In this document: positions 1 to 8,721 of the stretch, in pieces
Numbering within the stretch: the stretch's first letter is position 1
How the letters are laid out: each line of letters opens with the position of its first letter
Assembly (NCBI GenBank): GCA_020249925.1
Contig: JADCER010000009.1
Coordinates: 124,001 to 188,000, forward strand
DNA: 64,000 nt
Origin: Roseomonas sp.
Lineage (GTDB): Bacteria > Pseudomonadota > Alphaproteobacteria > Acetobacterales > Acetobacteraceae
Direction: 5' to 3'
Made by a program: the position numbers and the translations under genes
The notes under the pieces: generated by a model
Told to the model about the DNA's origin: nothing
What the model saw: the letters and a program-made list of their open reading frames with translations, nothing else
The model's database searches: none

Positions 1-528
1 CTGATCATCGTGAAAGACCGGAATATCCATCAATTCGCGCAAACGCTGTTCAATCACGAAGCATTCCGGCGCCTTGATATCTTCCAGATTGATGCCGCCA
101 AAAGTCGGGCCCAGATAGCGCACGGCATTGATGAAAGCGTCCGGGTCTTCCGTATCCACGCAAAGATCAATCGAATCCACATCGGCAAAGCGCTTAAACA
201 AGGCGGCCTTGCCTTCCATCACGGGCTTCGAAGCAAGCGCACCCAGATTGCCCAACCCGAGCACCGCCGTGCCATTGGAAATCACGGCCACGAAATTGCC
301 CTTGGCCGTATAGTCATAAGCAAGCGTCGCATCGCGATGAATATGCAGGCAGGGTTCCGCCACACCTGGCGAATAGGCGAGGCTCAAATCCCGCGCCGTG
401 ATCAAGGGCTTGGTCAGGCGGATTTCAAGCTTGCCGGGCCGGCCTTCCCGGTGCATTGCCAGCGCTTCTTCGGCGGTGACGCGCGCCGTGCGCGTATCCT
501 CAACCGGCGTTTTTTTCGCGTCATCCAT
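1..528 (-). CDS. Malic enzyme, N-terminal part (cut by window edge)
   Basis: This is the first 176 codons of a malic enzyme (malate to pyruvate plus CO2 with NAD(P)H), and it runs off the left edge. The start ATG is at 526-528. The N-terminal malic domain is clear: YSPGV carries the catalytic Tyr, [10 protein letters not shown] follows, and SKPVMEGKA carries the catalytic Lys. The piece ends in IPVFHDDQ, just before the NAD-binding domain. A second, full-length malic enzyme lies at 48596-50869, so this genome has at least two. The cofactor and the presence of the usual C-terminal phosphotransacetylase-like domain cannot be judged here. No stop or frameshift is seen in the visible part. Confidence 0.93.
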   Translation of the reverse strand, partial: MDDAKKTPVEDTRTARVTAEEALAMHREGRPGKLEIRLTKPLITARDLSLAYSPGVAEPCLHIHRDATLAYDYTAKGNFVAVISNGTAVLGLGNLGALASKPVMEGKAALFKRFADVDSIDLCVDTEDPDAFINAVRYLGPTFGGINLEDIKAPECFVIEQRLRELMDIPVFHDDQ

Positions 529-619
529 TCTTGTCACTACTCCTCAAACCAATCGCATCATGCCGTTTTGTGCACCGCGCCGCGAGGCCCCAGCTTCGCA
601 GGCGCAGCAAAGCACGCCC

Positions 620-2209
620 TTAGACCCGCCTGACATTCCAGGGATAGGGCGATGATCCCTGCAAAATCCCAGTGATATTGCGCCGGAAAGCGGTTCTGAT
701 CCTGAATTGGCCAAGCGGAATGAAGGCCGCATCTTCCAGCGCCAAGCGCCCAAGGCGGGAAGCGATTTGCTTCTGTTCAGCCTCGCTCGGCGCGAAAAGC
801 CAGGATTCGGCCAGGGCCTCAGCCTCATCACTTTTCCACCAGCCAAACCAGCCGCCCGTACCCTGGCCGCGCACCAGGAAGGAAACGGCGGGATTGGCCC
901 AGGCGGTAGCACCCCCCGTGGTATGCAGGATGGACCAGCCACCGCGCTCTACCGTTTCGCGATTGCTCCGCCGCTGCACCACCGTGCCCCAATCGCTCTC
1001 AGCCAGGTCAATATTCATGCCGATCCGCTTCAGCCGATCCGCGGTCACTTGCCCAAGCGGGCCGATATCCGGGAAATCCGTGGGATTGATCACAACCACG
1101 CGCTGATTGGCATAGCCCGCTTCACGAAGCGCGGCGCGGGCGCGGTCAAGGCTGCCCGGCATCATCGCCTCACCCAGGTCTTCGTAATAGGGCGTCTCAC
1201 GCGGCCAAAGGCTACGGCAGAGATCCCAATCGGTCCGGTCATCTCCGCGTGACGCGCGCATATAATCTTCCTGCAAAACAGAAAGCCTGACGGCGCGGCG
1301 GATGCGCACATCATCAAAGGGCGGGTGCAGGTTATTCATACGCATCACGGCCATCCGCCCGCCCGTATCAGACACTTCGCGGCGCACATCGCGCGCGCGG
1401 GCCAATAGCGGCTGCAAATCCGGATGCGGCCTTTCCCACCAATCAACCTCACCATTTTGCAAGGCGGCCGCGGCTGTCGCCGGGTCTGGCAGGATATGCC
1501 ATTCAATGCGGCGGAAATGCGCGATCTTGGCGCCCGATGTCCAGGAAGGCGCTTCCTGGCGCGGCTGGTAGCCATCAAACTTCTCATAAACCACGCGGCT
1601 GCCGGAATTATATTCGCCCGCGATGAAGCGATAGGGGCCGGATCCGATCATCTCGGTCACGCCGCGATTGGGATCGGTCTCAGCCAGACGTTCGGGCATG
1701 ATGAAGGGTACGGCGGAATCGGGCTTTGCCAAAGCATCCAGCAACAACGGGAAGGGGCGCTTCAGGCGGATTTCGATGGTGCGGTCATCCACCGCGCGCC
1801 ATTCATCAACCTGGCGTATCAGCAATTGGCCAAAAGGTTCGCGTGCGCACCAGCGCTTGATGCTGGCGATGCAATCGCGTGCGCGGACCGGTTCGCCATC
1901 ATGGAAGCGCAGCCCAGGGCGCAGCGTGATGCGCCAGCGCCTGCCATCATCCAAAACCTCGGCCCCTTCGGCCATTTGTGGCTTGGGTTTCAGGGCCGCA
2001 TCCACGCCATAAAGCGTGTCATAAACATGCCAACCATGATTGCCGGTGACGGTGGCCGTGGTGAAGACCGGATCAAGCACGCTGAGATTGGCCTGCGGCA
2101 CGAAGCGCAGCGTTTGCGCGCGCATATCCTGCGCCACCACGGGCGCGGGCAGCGCCGCCGCCGCCCCCATGGCAAGGATTGATCTGCGGCCAATGCCGGG
2201 TTGTGTCAT
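620..2209 (-). CDS. ABC transporter substrate-binding protein, family 5 (peptide/nickel type)
   Basis: This is a 529-residue periplasmic binding protein of the SBP_bac_5 (DppA/OppA-like) family. It would deliver a peptide or other small solute to an ABC importer. The N terminus has a twin-arginine-type signal (RRSILAMG, then APVVAQ), suggesting Tat export. Family features include the early LDPVFTTATVTGNH segment and the FHDGEPVRARDC block. A strong ribosome site, AGGAGG, lies just before the ATG at 2207-2209. No permease or ATPase genes are adjacent, so the ligand and partner proteins are unknown. It is read divergently from mutS. Confidence 0.9.
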   Translation of the reverse strand: MTQPGIGRRSILAMGAAAALPAPVVAQDMRAQTLRFVPQANLSVLDPVFTTATVTGNHGWHVYDTLYGVDAALKPKPQMAEGAEVLDDGRRWRITLRPGLRFHDGEPVRARDCIASIKRWCAREPFGQLLIRQVDEWRAVDDRTIEIRLKRPFPLLLDALAKPDSAVPFIMPERLAETDPNRGVTEMIGSGPYRFIAGEYNSGSRVVYEKFDGYQPRQEAPSWTSGAKIAHFRRIEWHILPDPATAAAALQNGEVDWWERPHPDLQPLLARARDVRREVSDTGGRMAVMRMNNLHPPFDDVRIRRAVRLSVLQEDYMRASRGDDRTDWDLCRSLWPRETPYYEDLGEAMMPGSLDRARAALREAGYANQRVVVINPTDFPDIGPLGQVTADRLKRIGMNIDLAESDWGTVVQRRSNRETVERGGWSILHTTGGATAWANPAVSFLVRGQGTGGWFGWWKSDEAEALAESWLFAPSEAEQKQIASRLGRLALEDAAFIPLGQFRIRTAFRRNITGILQGSSPYPWNVRRV

Positions 2210-2319
2210 GGGAACCTCCTCCGCCCTCGGTTTTTCTTCCTTGCAGTGTGGAGCCTATGGCGCCTTTGCGCCAGCCCGGTGTTTGGCGCCGGCGCGGCCC
2301 GCCTGTATCTTGCGACGCA

Positions 2320-4977
2320 ATGCCCGCCAACCAAGCCCCCTCAGGCCCGATTCCCGATGCCGCTGGCGCCACGCCGGCCATGGCGCAATGGTTCGCCGCC
2401 AAGGCCGCGCATCCGGATGCGCTGGTCTTCTTCCGCATGGGCGATTTTTATGAGCTGTTCTTCGCCGATGCCGAAGCCGCCGCCGCCGCGCTTGATATAG
2501 CGCTGTCCTTTCGGGGGGAGCATCGCGGCCAGAAGGTCGCCATGTGTGGCGTGCCGGCCCATGCGCATGAAACCTATTTGGCCCGGCTGATCCGCCAGGG
2601 CTTTCGGGTCGCCATTTGCGATCAGATGGAAACGCCGGAACAGGCCAAGGCACGCAAGGCGCCGACCATTCGGCGCGACATCACGCGGCTGGTCACCGCT
2701 GGCACCGTCACGGAAGAAACCCTGCTGGAAGCGGCGCGCCCGGCCTGGCTTTTGGCCCTCGCCCCCCTGGAAGACCGGGTCGGGGCGGCCTGGCTGGATG
2801 TCTCGACCGGGGCCTTTGGCACGGAAACCCTGCCGCGTGCGGATATCCAGGCCCTGCTGGCGCGGTTGGAGCCGGCCGAAATCCTTGCCCCGGAAGGGGT
2901 TTTTGAAGGCGACGTGGCCGCGCGGATCACACCGCTTGACCCGCCCCGCGATGCCGAGCGGCGCCTTGCCGAGGCGTTTGATGTCTCAACCCTGGATGGG
3001 TTTGGCAGTTTCAGCGCGGAAGAACTCGCCGCCGCGGCCATGGCGCTCGATTATGTGCGCGCAACCCAGGCGGGCGCCCTGCCGCGGCTTGCCCCGCCCA
3101 GCCCCATGGGTGGGCGCGGGCTATTGCAGATGGATGCGGCGACGCGGCGATCCCTGGAAATCCTGAAAAGCGAGAGGGGGGAGGCGCGGCATTCCCTGCT
3201 TGCTGCCGTGGATCGCACCGTGACTGCCGCCGGGGCGCGGGAATTGGCCGCGCGCCTTGCCTCGCCACTTGCCGAAGCGGCCCCCATCCTGGCGCGGCAT
3301 GAGGCGGTGGGCTGGATGCTCGCCGCCGCTTCCGAACGTGCGGCGTTAAGGGCAGCGCTGAAAGGCTCGCCCGATATGGCGCGCGCCTTGGCGCGGCTGT
3401 CGCTTGATCGCTTTGCGCCGCGAGACTTGGCCGCCATTCGCGATGGGCTGGCGCGGGCGGAAGCCATGGCCGCAGCGCTTGATGCCGCCGGCGGGCTGCA
3501 ACCCGCGCTGATTGAAGCCGCGCGCGGCGCGCTGGTGCCGGAAGCCTCGCCACAGGCGGAATTGCAGCGGGCACTTGCCGAAAACCTGCCGGCGCGCCTT
3601 GAAGATGGTGGGCTGATAGCGGCTGGCTATGACGGCGAATTGGATGCGCTGCGGCGGCTCAGGGATGGCGGGCGGGATCAAATCGCTGCGCTGCAATTGG
3701 ATTTGGCGCAGGCCTGGGGGGTCGCGGCTTTGCGGATCCGCCATCATCAGCAATTCGGCTTTCTTGCGGAAATGCCTTTGGCCGCCGGCGAGAAATTGCT
3801 GCGCGCCGCCATCGCCGAAGGCCCCAATTGCCCGATCCATCGCCAGACCATGTCGAATGCCATGCGCTTCACCTGCCCCGCCTTGGCTGAGCTTGACCGC
3901 AAGGTGGCGGAAGCGGGCGATCAGGCGGCGCGGCGGGAACGCATGGTCGCGCAGCATTTGCGCCGGCTTTGCCTGAATACCGCGCCCAACATTGCTGCCG
4001 CTGCCACCGCCATGGCGGAATTGGATGTGCATGCGGCAGCGGCGGAATTGGCGGCGGGGGGTGGCTGGTGCCGGCCGGAAATCACCGAAAAGCCGGATTT
4101 CGCCATCAAGGCCGGGCGGCATCCGGTGGTGGAAGCGGCCCTTGCCCGTGCGCGCGGCCCGGCCTTTGTGCCCAACGATTGCGATCTTTCGGCGGGGCAG
4201 CGGCTTTGTTTGCTGACCGGCCCCAATATGGCCGGTAAATCAACCTATTTGCGGCAAAACGCGCTGTTTGTGATTTTGGCGCAGGCGGGGCTTTTCCTGC
4301 CTGCGGAGGCCGCGCGGCTTGGCCTCGTGGATCGGCTTTTCTCCCGCGTTGGTGCCGCGGATGATATTGCCGGCGGGCGGTCCACCTTCATGGTCGAAAT
4401 GGCCGAAACGGCGGCGATCCTGAACCAGGCCAGCGCGCAATCCCTGGTGGTGTTGGATGAGGTCGGGCGCGGCACCGCGACCTGGGATGGCCTTGCCATT
4501 GCCTGGTCGGTGCTTGAAGCGCTCCATGACCGCATCCGCTGCCGCACGATTTTCGCCACGCATTTCCATGAATTGACGTCACTCGCGGCCAAATTGCCGG
4601 AACTGACGCTGGCCACCATGCAGGTGCGCGAATGGCGCGGGCAGGTGATTTTCCGCCATAGCGTCGGCCCCGGTGCCGCCGAGAAATCCTGGGGCCTGCA
4701 TGTGGCGAAGCTCGCCGGTGTCCCGCGTGAGGTGCTGCGGCGCGCGGAGGCAGTGCTGGCCTCACTTGAGGCACGCGCCAAAGGGCTTGACCCCATGTCT
4801 GAGGAAATGCCGCTTTTCGCACGCCCCGGCCCGGCTGCACCGCCTGCCCACCCCGCCTTGGAAGCGCTTGCAGGGCTTGATCCCGATACACTCAGCCCGC
4901 GAGAAGCGCAGGAGTTTCTCTACCGCGTTAAATCGCTTTTGGAGACTGTCGCATCGCCGCCGGACACGATAATGTGA
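2320..4977 (+). CDS. mutS: DNA mismatch repair protein MutS
   Basis: MutS recognises mismatches and small loops and starts methyl-directed repair. The 885-residue length is normal for the family. The N-terminal mismatch-binding Phe-Tyr-Glu is in MGDFYELFF. The ATPase carries the Walker A GPNMAGKST near residue 635 and the Walker B LVVLDEVGRGTATWDG. The frame stays open up to 2179, but the ATG at 2320 places the protein start just before the conserved domain, so I chose it. Its TGA overlaps the GTG of glnD by four bases, which implies translational coupling. Confidence 0.96.
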   Translation: MPANQAPSGPIPDAAGATPAMAQWFAAKAAHPDALVFFRMGDFYELFFADAEAAAAALDIALSFRGEHRGQKVAMCGVPAHAHETYLARLIRQGFRVAICDQMETPEQAKARKAPTIRRDITRLVTAGTVTEETLLEAARPAWLLALAPLEDRVGAAWLDVSTGAFGTETLPRADIQALLARLEPAEILAPEGVFEGDVAARITPLDPPRDAERRLAEAFDVSTLDGFGSFSAEELAAAAMALDYVRATQAGALPRLAPPSPMGGRGLLQMDAATRRSLEILKSERGEARHSLLAAVDRTVTAAGARELAARLASPLAEAAPILARHEAVGWMLAAASERAALRAALKGSPDMARALARLSLDRFAPRDLAAIRDGLARAEAMAAALDAAGGLQPALIEAARGALVPEASPQAELQRALAENLPARLEDGGLIAAGYDGELDALRRLRDGGRDQIAALQLDLAQAWGVAALRIRHHQQFGFLAEMPLAAGEKLLRAAIAEGPNCPIHRQTMSNAMRFTCPALAELDRKVAEAGDQAARRERMVAQHLRRLCLNTAPNIAAAATAMAELDVHAAAAELAAGGGWCRPEITEKPDFAIKAGRHPVVEAALARARGPAFVPNDCDLSAGQRLCLLTGPNMAGKSTYLRQNALFVILAQAGLFLPAEAARLGLVDRLFSRVGAADDIAGGRSTFMVEMAETAAILNQASAQSLVVLDEVGRGTATWDGLAIAWSVLEALHDRIRCRTIFATHFHELTSLAAKLPELTLATMQVREWRGQVIFRHSVGPGAAEKSWGLHVAKLAGVPREVLRRAEAVLASLEARAKGLDPMSEEMPLFARPGPAAPPAHPALEALAGLDPDTLSPREAQEFLYRVKSLLETVASPPDTIM

Positions 4978-7778
4978 CAGTAATGAGTCTGACCAAGACA
5001 AGCCCCGAAAACCTTCCGGCACCGCAGCGGCGCGGGGCCGCGCATCCTGGCGTGGTCACTGAACAGCCGCTGGTGCTTGATGATCTGCTGGCGGAATTGC
5101 TGCCGGCGGGCCAACCGATCCCGCGCGATGCGGCGCTGGCGCTGTTGCGCCGCCATTTGGGGCGCATCCAGGCCCGCGTGCAGGAAGCCTTTGAAGCGCG
5201 CGAATTATCGGGCCTAGCCGCAGCGCGCTGGTTGGCCGCGCTGACCGATACGCTGATGGTCGGCATTCATCGCTATACCGAAGCAATGCACCCGCCCGAG
5301 CGTGGCGATACCCCCCATGCGCTGGTCGCAACCGGCGGTTACGGCCGCGGTGTGCTGGCGCCGTTTTCCGATATTGATCTGCTGTTCCTGACCGATGGCA
5401 GCATGGGCGCGCGCGGCAAGAAGGCGGTTGAATTCATGCTCTATCTGCTCTGGGATCTGGGGCTGAAGGTTGGGCATGCCACGCGTTCGCGCAGTGAATG
5501 CCTGCAGGAAGCCAAACGCGACGCAACCGTAATGACCGCGCTTTTGGATGCGCGGCTGGTCGCTGGTGAGCCGGCGATTTTTGCCAGATTTGATGAGGCG
5601 TTTCGCACCGCGCGTGCACGCATTGGCCTCAAGCCCTTTTTGGAAGCGAAACTCGCGGAACGGCAGAAGCGCCATCGCCGTTATGGCGATAGCCCTTACG
5701 TGGTGGAACCCCATGTGAAGGAAGGCCGCGGCGCGCTGCGCGACCTGCAAACGCTTTATTGGCTGGCGCGCTATGCCTTCAATGTGCAGCGCATGCCGGA
5801 ATTGGTGGGGCCCAATAGCCCGGGCGGTGGGTTGCTGACGGCAAGTGAAGCGCGCGCCATTCGTCGTGCCTGGGATTTTTTGTGGACGGTGCGCTTTCAT
5901 TTGCATCTGGTCACGGGCCGCGCGGAAGAACGCCTGACATTCGATTTGCAGCCGGTAGTTGGCGCCCGCATGGGCTATACGCGGCGCGGGCTTCAGGATG
6001 GCGTTGAACGCTTCATGAAGCATTTCTTTCTGACTGTGCGCGATGTGGCGCGTTTCACGCGCATTCTGGAACCGGCCATCATGCGCGCCGCACTTGGTCG
6101 CCCGGCTGTGCTGCCCGCACCCGACAAGGCACTGACCGAAGCCGGCTTCGCGCTGGCGGACGGCAAGATCATCGCCGCGCCCGGCTTTGATTTCACGGTT
6201 GAACCTGTCCTGATGCTGCGCATCTTTCGTCTGGCGCGGGACCGCGGGTTGGAAATTCACCCTCTCGCCTTCCGCGCCATTATTCGCCATGCGCGCCAGC
6301 TTGCTCGGCTGCGCGGCGACCCGGCGGCGAGTGCGGAGTTCCTTGATATCCTATCTGGCAGGGACCCGCATATTTGGCTGAGGATGTTGAACGAGGCCGG
6401 GCTGATCGCAGCGCTTTTGCCGGATTGGCAGCGCGTGGTCGGGCTGATGCAATTTGATACCTATCACGTATTCACCGTGGATGAGCATACCATCGAGGCG
6501 ATTGGCGTGCTCGGCGCGATGGAGCGCGGTGAACTCACGGAAATCGCCCCAGTCGCGAGTGAATTGATCGGCCAGGTGCAATCCCGCCGCGCGCTTTATG
6601 TTGCGATGCTGCTGCATGATGCCGCCAAGGGGCGCGGCGGTGATCATTCCGAATTGGGCGCCGAATTGGCGCTGCATGTCTGCCCCGCCCTTGGCCTGAC
6701 ACCTGAGGAGACCGAGACGGTTTCCTGGCTGGTGCTGCATCATTTGCTGATCAGCGAAACCGCCTTCCGCCGCGATATCGAAGACCCGAAGACGATCCTG
6801 GATATTGCCGAGATTGTGCAAAGCCCGGAACGCCTCAGGCTGCTGCTGGTGCTGACGGTTGCCGATATGCGCGCGGTGAGCGCCAAGGTCTGGAATGGCT
6901 GGAAGGCAACGCTGCTGCGCGAACTTTATTGGCGTGTCGCCGAAGTGCTGGCAGGCGGGCTTTCCGTGCCGGAACGCGATGTGCGTGTGGCACGCGCCAA
7001 GGAAGCGGCGGCGAAGCTGCTGGCCGCGCATCCGCGTGCGGAGGTGGATCATTTCCTGGGTCTTGGTTATCCCGGCTATTGGCTTTCCTTTGATCCTGAA
7101 ACCCATGCGCGCCATGCGGCCATGATCCAGGAAGCGCGCGTGACCAAGGCGCCGCTGACAGTCCAGACCCGGGTTTTGGAAAATCGCGCCGTGACCGAGG
7201 TTACGGTCTATTGCACCGACCATCCAGGGCTTTTCAGCAAGATTGCCGGCGCCCTGGCGGTCGCGGGGGCGAGCATTGTTGATGCGCGCATCCATACCAT
7301 GACGGATGGCATGGCGCTGGATACCTTCTGGGTGCAGGATTATCAGGGGGGCGCGCTGGATGCGCCGCATCGCCTCGCGCGGCTTTCCGTGCTGGTGGAA
7401 CAGGCGCTTTCTGGCCGCCTCAGGCTACGCGATGAAATCCGCAAGCTGAAGCGCGAACCCGCCAGGCTGCGCGCTGTCACCGTGCCGCCGCGTGTGGTGG
7501 TGGATAATCACGCCTCCAATACCCACACCGTCATTGAGGTGAATGGCCGCGACCGGCCTGGGCTTTTGCATGATGTGACCGCGGCCATGAGCGATCAGGG
7601 CATGCAAATCGCCTCCGCCCATATCACCACCTATGGGGTGCGCGCGATTGACGTTTTCTATGTGAAGGATGTTTTTGGGCTGAAGGTTGAAAACGAACGC
7701 AAACTGGCCGGGCTGCGTGCGGCGTTGGAAGCTGCCCTGGTGCCGCCAGAGCTTGAGGCAAGGGTGGCAATGGGATGA
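4974..7778 (+). CDS. glnD: Bifunctional [protein-PII] uridylyltransferase/uridylyl-removing enzyme
   Basis: GlnD senses glutamine and adds or removes UMP on PII proteins, which sets nitrogen assimilation. The domains are in the expected order: a nucleotidyltransferase with GGYGRG and SDIDLL near residues 120-136; an HD hydrolase with LLHDAAKG and GDHSE near residue 545, the uridylyl-removing site; and two C-terminal ACT domains from about residues 740 and 850, which bind glutamine. It may start at GTG 4974, overlapping mutS, or at ATG 4983; the overlap favours 4974. All key residues look intact. At 934 residues the length is typical of alphaproteobacteria. Confidence 0.95.
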   Translation: MTVMSLTKTSPENLPAPQRRGAAHPGVVTEQPLVLDDLLAELLPAGQPIPRDAALALLRRHLGRIQARVQEAFEARELSGLAAARWLAALTDTLMVGIHRYTEAMHPPERGDTPHALVATGGYGRGVLAPFSDIDLLFLTDGSMGARGKKAVEFMLYLLWDLGLKVGHATRSRSECLQEAKRDATVMTALLDARLVAGEPAIFARFDEAFRTARARIGLKPFLEAKLAERQKRHRRYGDSPYVVEPHVKEGRGALRDLQTLYWLARYAFNVQRMPELVGPNSPGGGLLTASEARAIRRAWDFLWTVRFHLHLVTGRAEERLTFDLQPVVGARMGYTRRGLQDGVERFMKHFFLTVRDVARFTRILEPAIMRAALGRPAVLPAPDKALTEAGFALADGKIIAAPGFDFTVEPVLMLRIFRLARDRGLEIHPLAFRAIIRHARQLARLRGDPAASAEFLDILSGRDPHIWLRMLNEAGLIAALLPDWQRVVGLMQFDTYHVFTVDEHTIEAIGVLGAMERGELTEIAPVASELIGQVQSRRALYVAMLLHDAAKGRGGDHSELGAELALHVCPALGLTPEETETVSWLVLHHLLISETAFRRDIEDPKTILDIAEIVQSPERLRLLLVLTVADMRAVSAKVWNGWKATLLRELYWRVAEVLAGGLSVPERDVRVARAKEAAAKLLAAHPRAEVDHFLGLGYPGYWLSFDPETHARHAAMIQEARVTKAPLTVQTRVLENRAVTEVTVYCTDHPGLFSKIAGALAVAGASIVDARIHTMTDGMALDTFWVQDYQGGALDAPHRLARLSVLVEQALSGRLRLRDEIRKLKREPARLRAVTVPPRVVVDNHASNTHTVIEVNGRDRPGLLHDVTAAMSDQGMQIASAHITTYGVRAIDVFYVKDVFGLKVENERKLAGLRAALEAALVPPELEARVAMG

Positions 7779-8104
7779 GCGACAATTTCAGGAATTTCGC
7801 TGAATTCTGGCCCTATTACCTGAGCGAACATGCCAAGCCCACAACGCGCGCGCTGCATTTCGCGGGCACGGGTGCGGGGCTTTTGCTGTTCATGTTAGGG
7901 CTGGTTTCCGGCAATTACTGGCTGCTGCTGGTGGCGCTGGTTTGCGGCTATGGCCCCGCCTGGATTGGGCATTTCTTTGTCGAGAAAAATCGCCCCGCCA
8001 CCTTCCGCCATCCGTTCTGGTCGCTGATCGCGGATTTTCGCATGTTCTTCTTTTTCATCACCGGGCGGCTTGGCGCGGAGCTTCGCCGCCACGGCATTGG
8101 TTGA
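7775..8104 (+). CDS. Mpo1-like (DUF962) membrane protein
   Basis: This is a 109-residue small integral membrane protein of the DUF962/Mpo1-like family. The yeast member is a dioxygenase of 2-hydroxy fatty acids; the bacterial role is not established. Visible features are the N-terminal FAEFWPYYLSEH, two hydrophobic segments around residues 30-65, the family histidine region GPAWIGHFFVEKNRPATF, and a final hydrophobic stretch ending FFFFITGRL. Its ATG overlaps the glnD stop by four bases, so it is probably co-translated with glnD. Confidence 0.8.
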   Translation: MSDNFRNFAEFWPYYLSEHAKPTTRALHFAGTGAGLLLFMLGLVSGNYWLLLVALVCGYGPAWIGHFFVEKNRPATFRHPFWSLIADFRMFFFFITGRLGAELRRHGIG

Positions 8105-8186
8105 AGGCAGGGCCTGACGCTTCTGCCTGAACGCGCAAGGGCATCCCGTGACCGCGCCCGTCTTATTGGGCCTTGCCCTTCTGGCC

Positions 8187-8292
8187 TAGAGCGTGTTGCG
8201 TTCACATGGGTTCACGCAACCCGCTCTATATCTTTGTTTTTCGAGCATCTTCACACGTTCAGATGATTCCATCTGAACGTGATATGCTCTAA
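8187..8292. repeat. Two-hairpin interspersed palindromic repeat, full copy
   Basis: A 106-base element made of two imperfect palindromes. The left one (8189-8226) pairs GAGCG with CGCTC and GTTGCGT with ACGCAAC. The right one pairs CACGTTCAGAT with ATCTGAACGTG around a GATTCC loop, nested inside GAGCAT/ATGCTC. The left 42 bases recur exactly, in the opposite orientation, at 57388-57451. The right hairpin resembles the one at 17312-17360. It lies between the Mpo1-like gene and the convergent cspA gene. No protein is encoded. Confidence 0.85.
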
Positions 8293-8311
8293 GGCCCGAT
8301 TGGGGCGGGCG

Positions 8312-8515
8312 CTACAATACCTTCAGATTGATTGCTGCCGGCTTGCCGCGTTCCTCGGCCACGTCAAAGCTGACCTTCTGATTTTCCTTGAGCCCTTGCA
8401 TTCCTGCCTTCTGTACGGCGGTGATATGCACAAACACATCCTTGCCGCCGCCATCAGGCAGGATGAAGCCAAAGCCCTTGGTGGCGTTGAACCATTTCAC
8501 GGTACCATTCGGCAT
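8312..8515 (-). CDS. Cold-shock domain protein
   Basis: This is a 67-residue single CSD protein (CspA family) that binds single-stranded nucleic acid and acts as an RNA chaperone. RNP1 is KGFGFI and RNP2 is VFVHI. The frame is open further upstream, but MPNGTVKWF is the standard CSP start and an AAGGGG ribosome site precedes it. The gene has a long untranslated leader (see 8516-8670). Several such genes usually occur per genome, so I do not assign a letter. Confidence 0.95.
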   Translation of the reverse strand: MPNGTVKWFNATKGFGFILPDGGGKDVFVHITAVQKAGMQGLKENQKVSFDVAEERGKPAAINLKVL

Positions 8516-8670
8516 GACGCGAGCCCCTTTTGTTATCGCAGCAGATGCCCTGCCGCTTCTTTCCGGTTTTCCCGGACGGGCCCGATAGCGGTCGCAATCC
8601 CGACCACTCGGCAAGGCACGGCACGAAAATCCCGCAAAATCAGACAATTTTCGCTGGGGTTACGTCAAGT
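8516..8670 (-). promoter_or_regulatory. Candidate promoter and structured leader of the cold-shock gene
   Basis: The minus strand has a TTGACG box (8668-8663) about 150 bases before the start codon, followed by an A+T-richer stretch. The transcribed leader holds small inverted repeats such as TCCGG/CCGGA and GGTCG/CGACC. Long folded leaders are known for cspA-type mRNAs, where they act as temperature-sensitive translation switches. The -10 box is not clear, so the exact start is unknown. Confidence 0.35.
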
Positions 8671-8721
8671 TTTTTCAGTAAGGGTCGTTGATTTTGCGCG
8701 CGGAGCTGCCAAGGCCGCCCA

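Noticed and set aside
10..633. A 207-codon plus-strand frame at the left edge
   Set aside because: It is antisense to the malic enzyme start, which carries clear family motifs.
5214..6290. A 358-codon minus-strand frame across glnD
   Set aside because: Shadow of glnD: no domain, and composition follows the codon pattern of the plus-strand gene.
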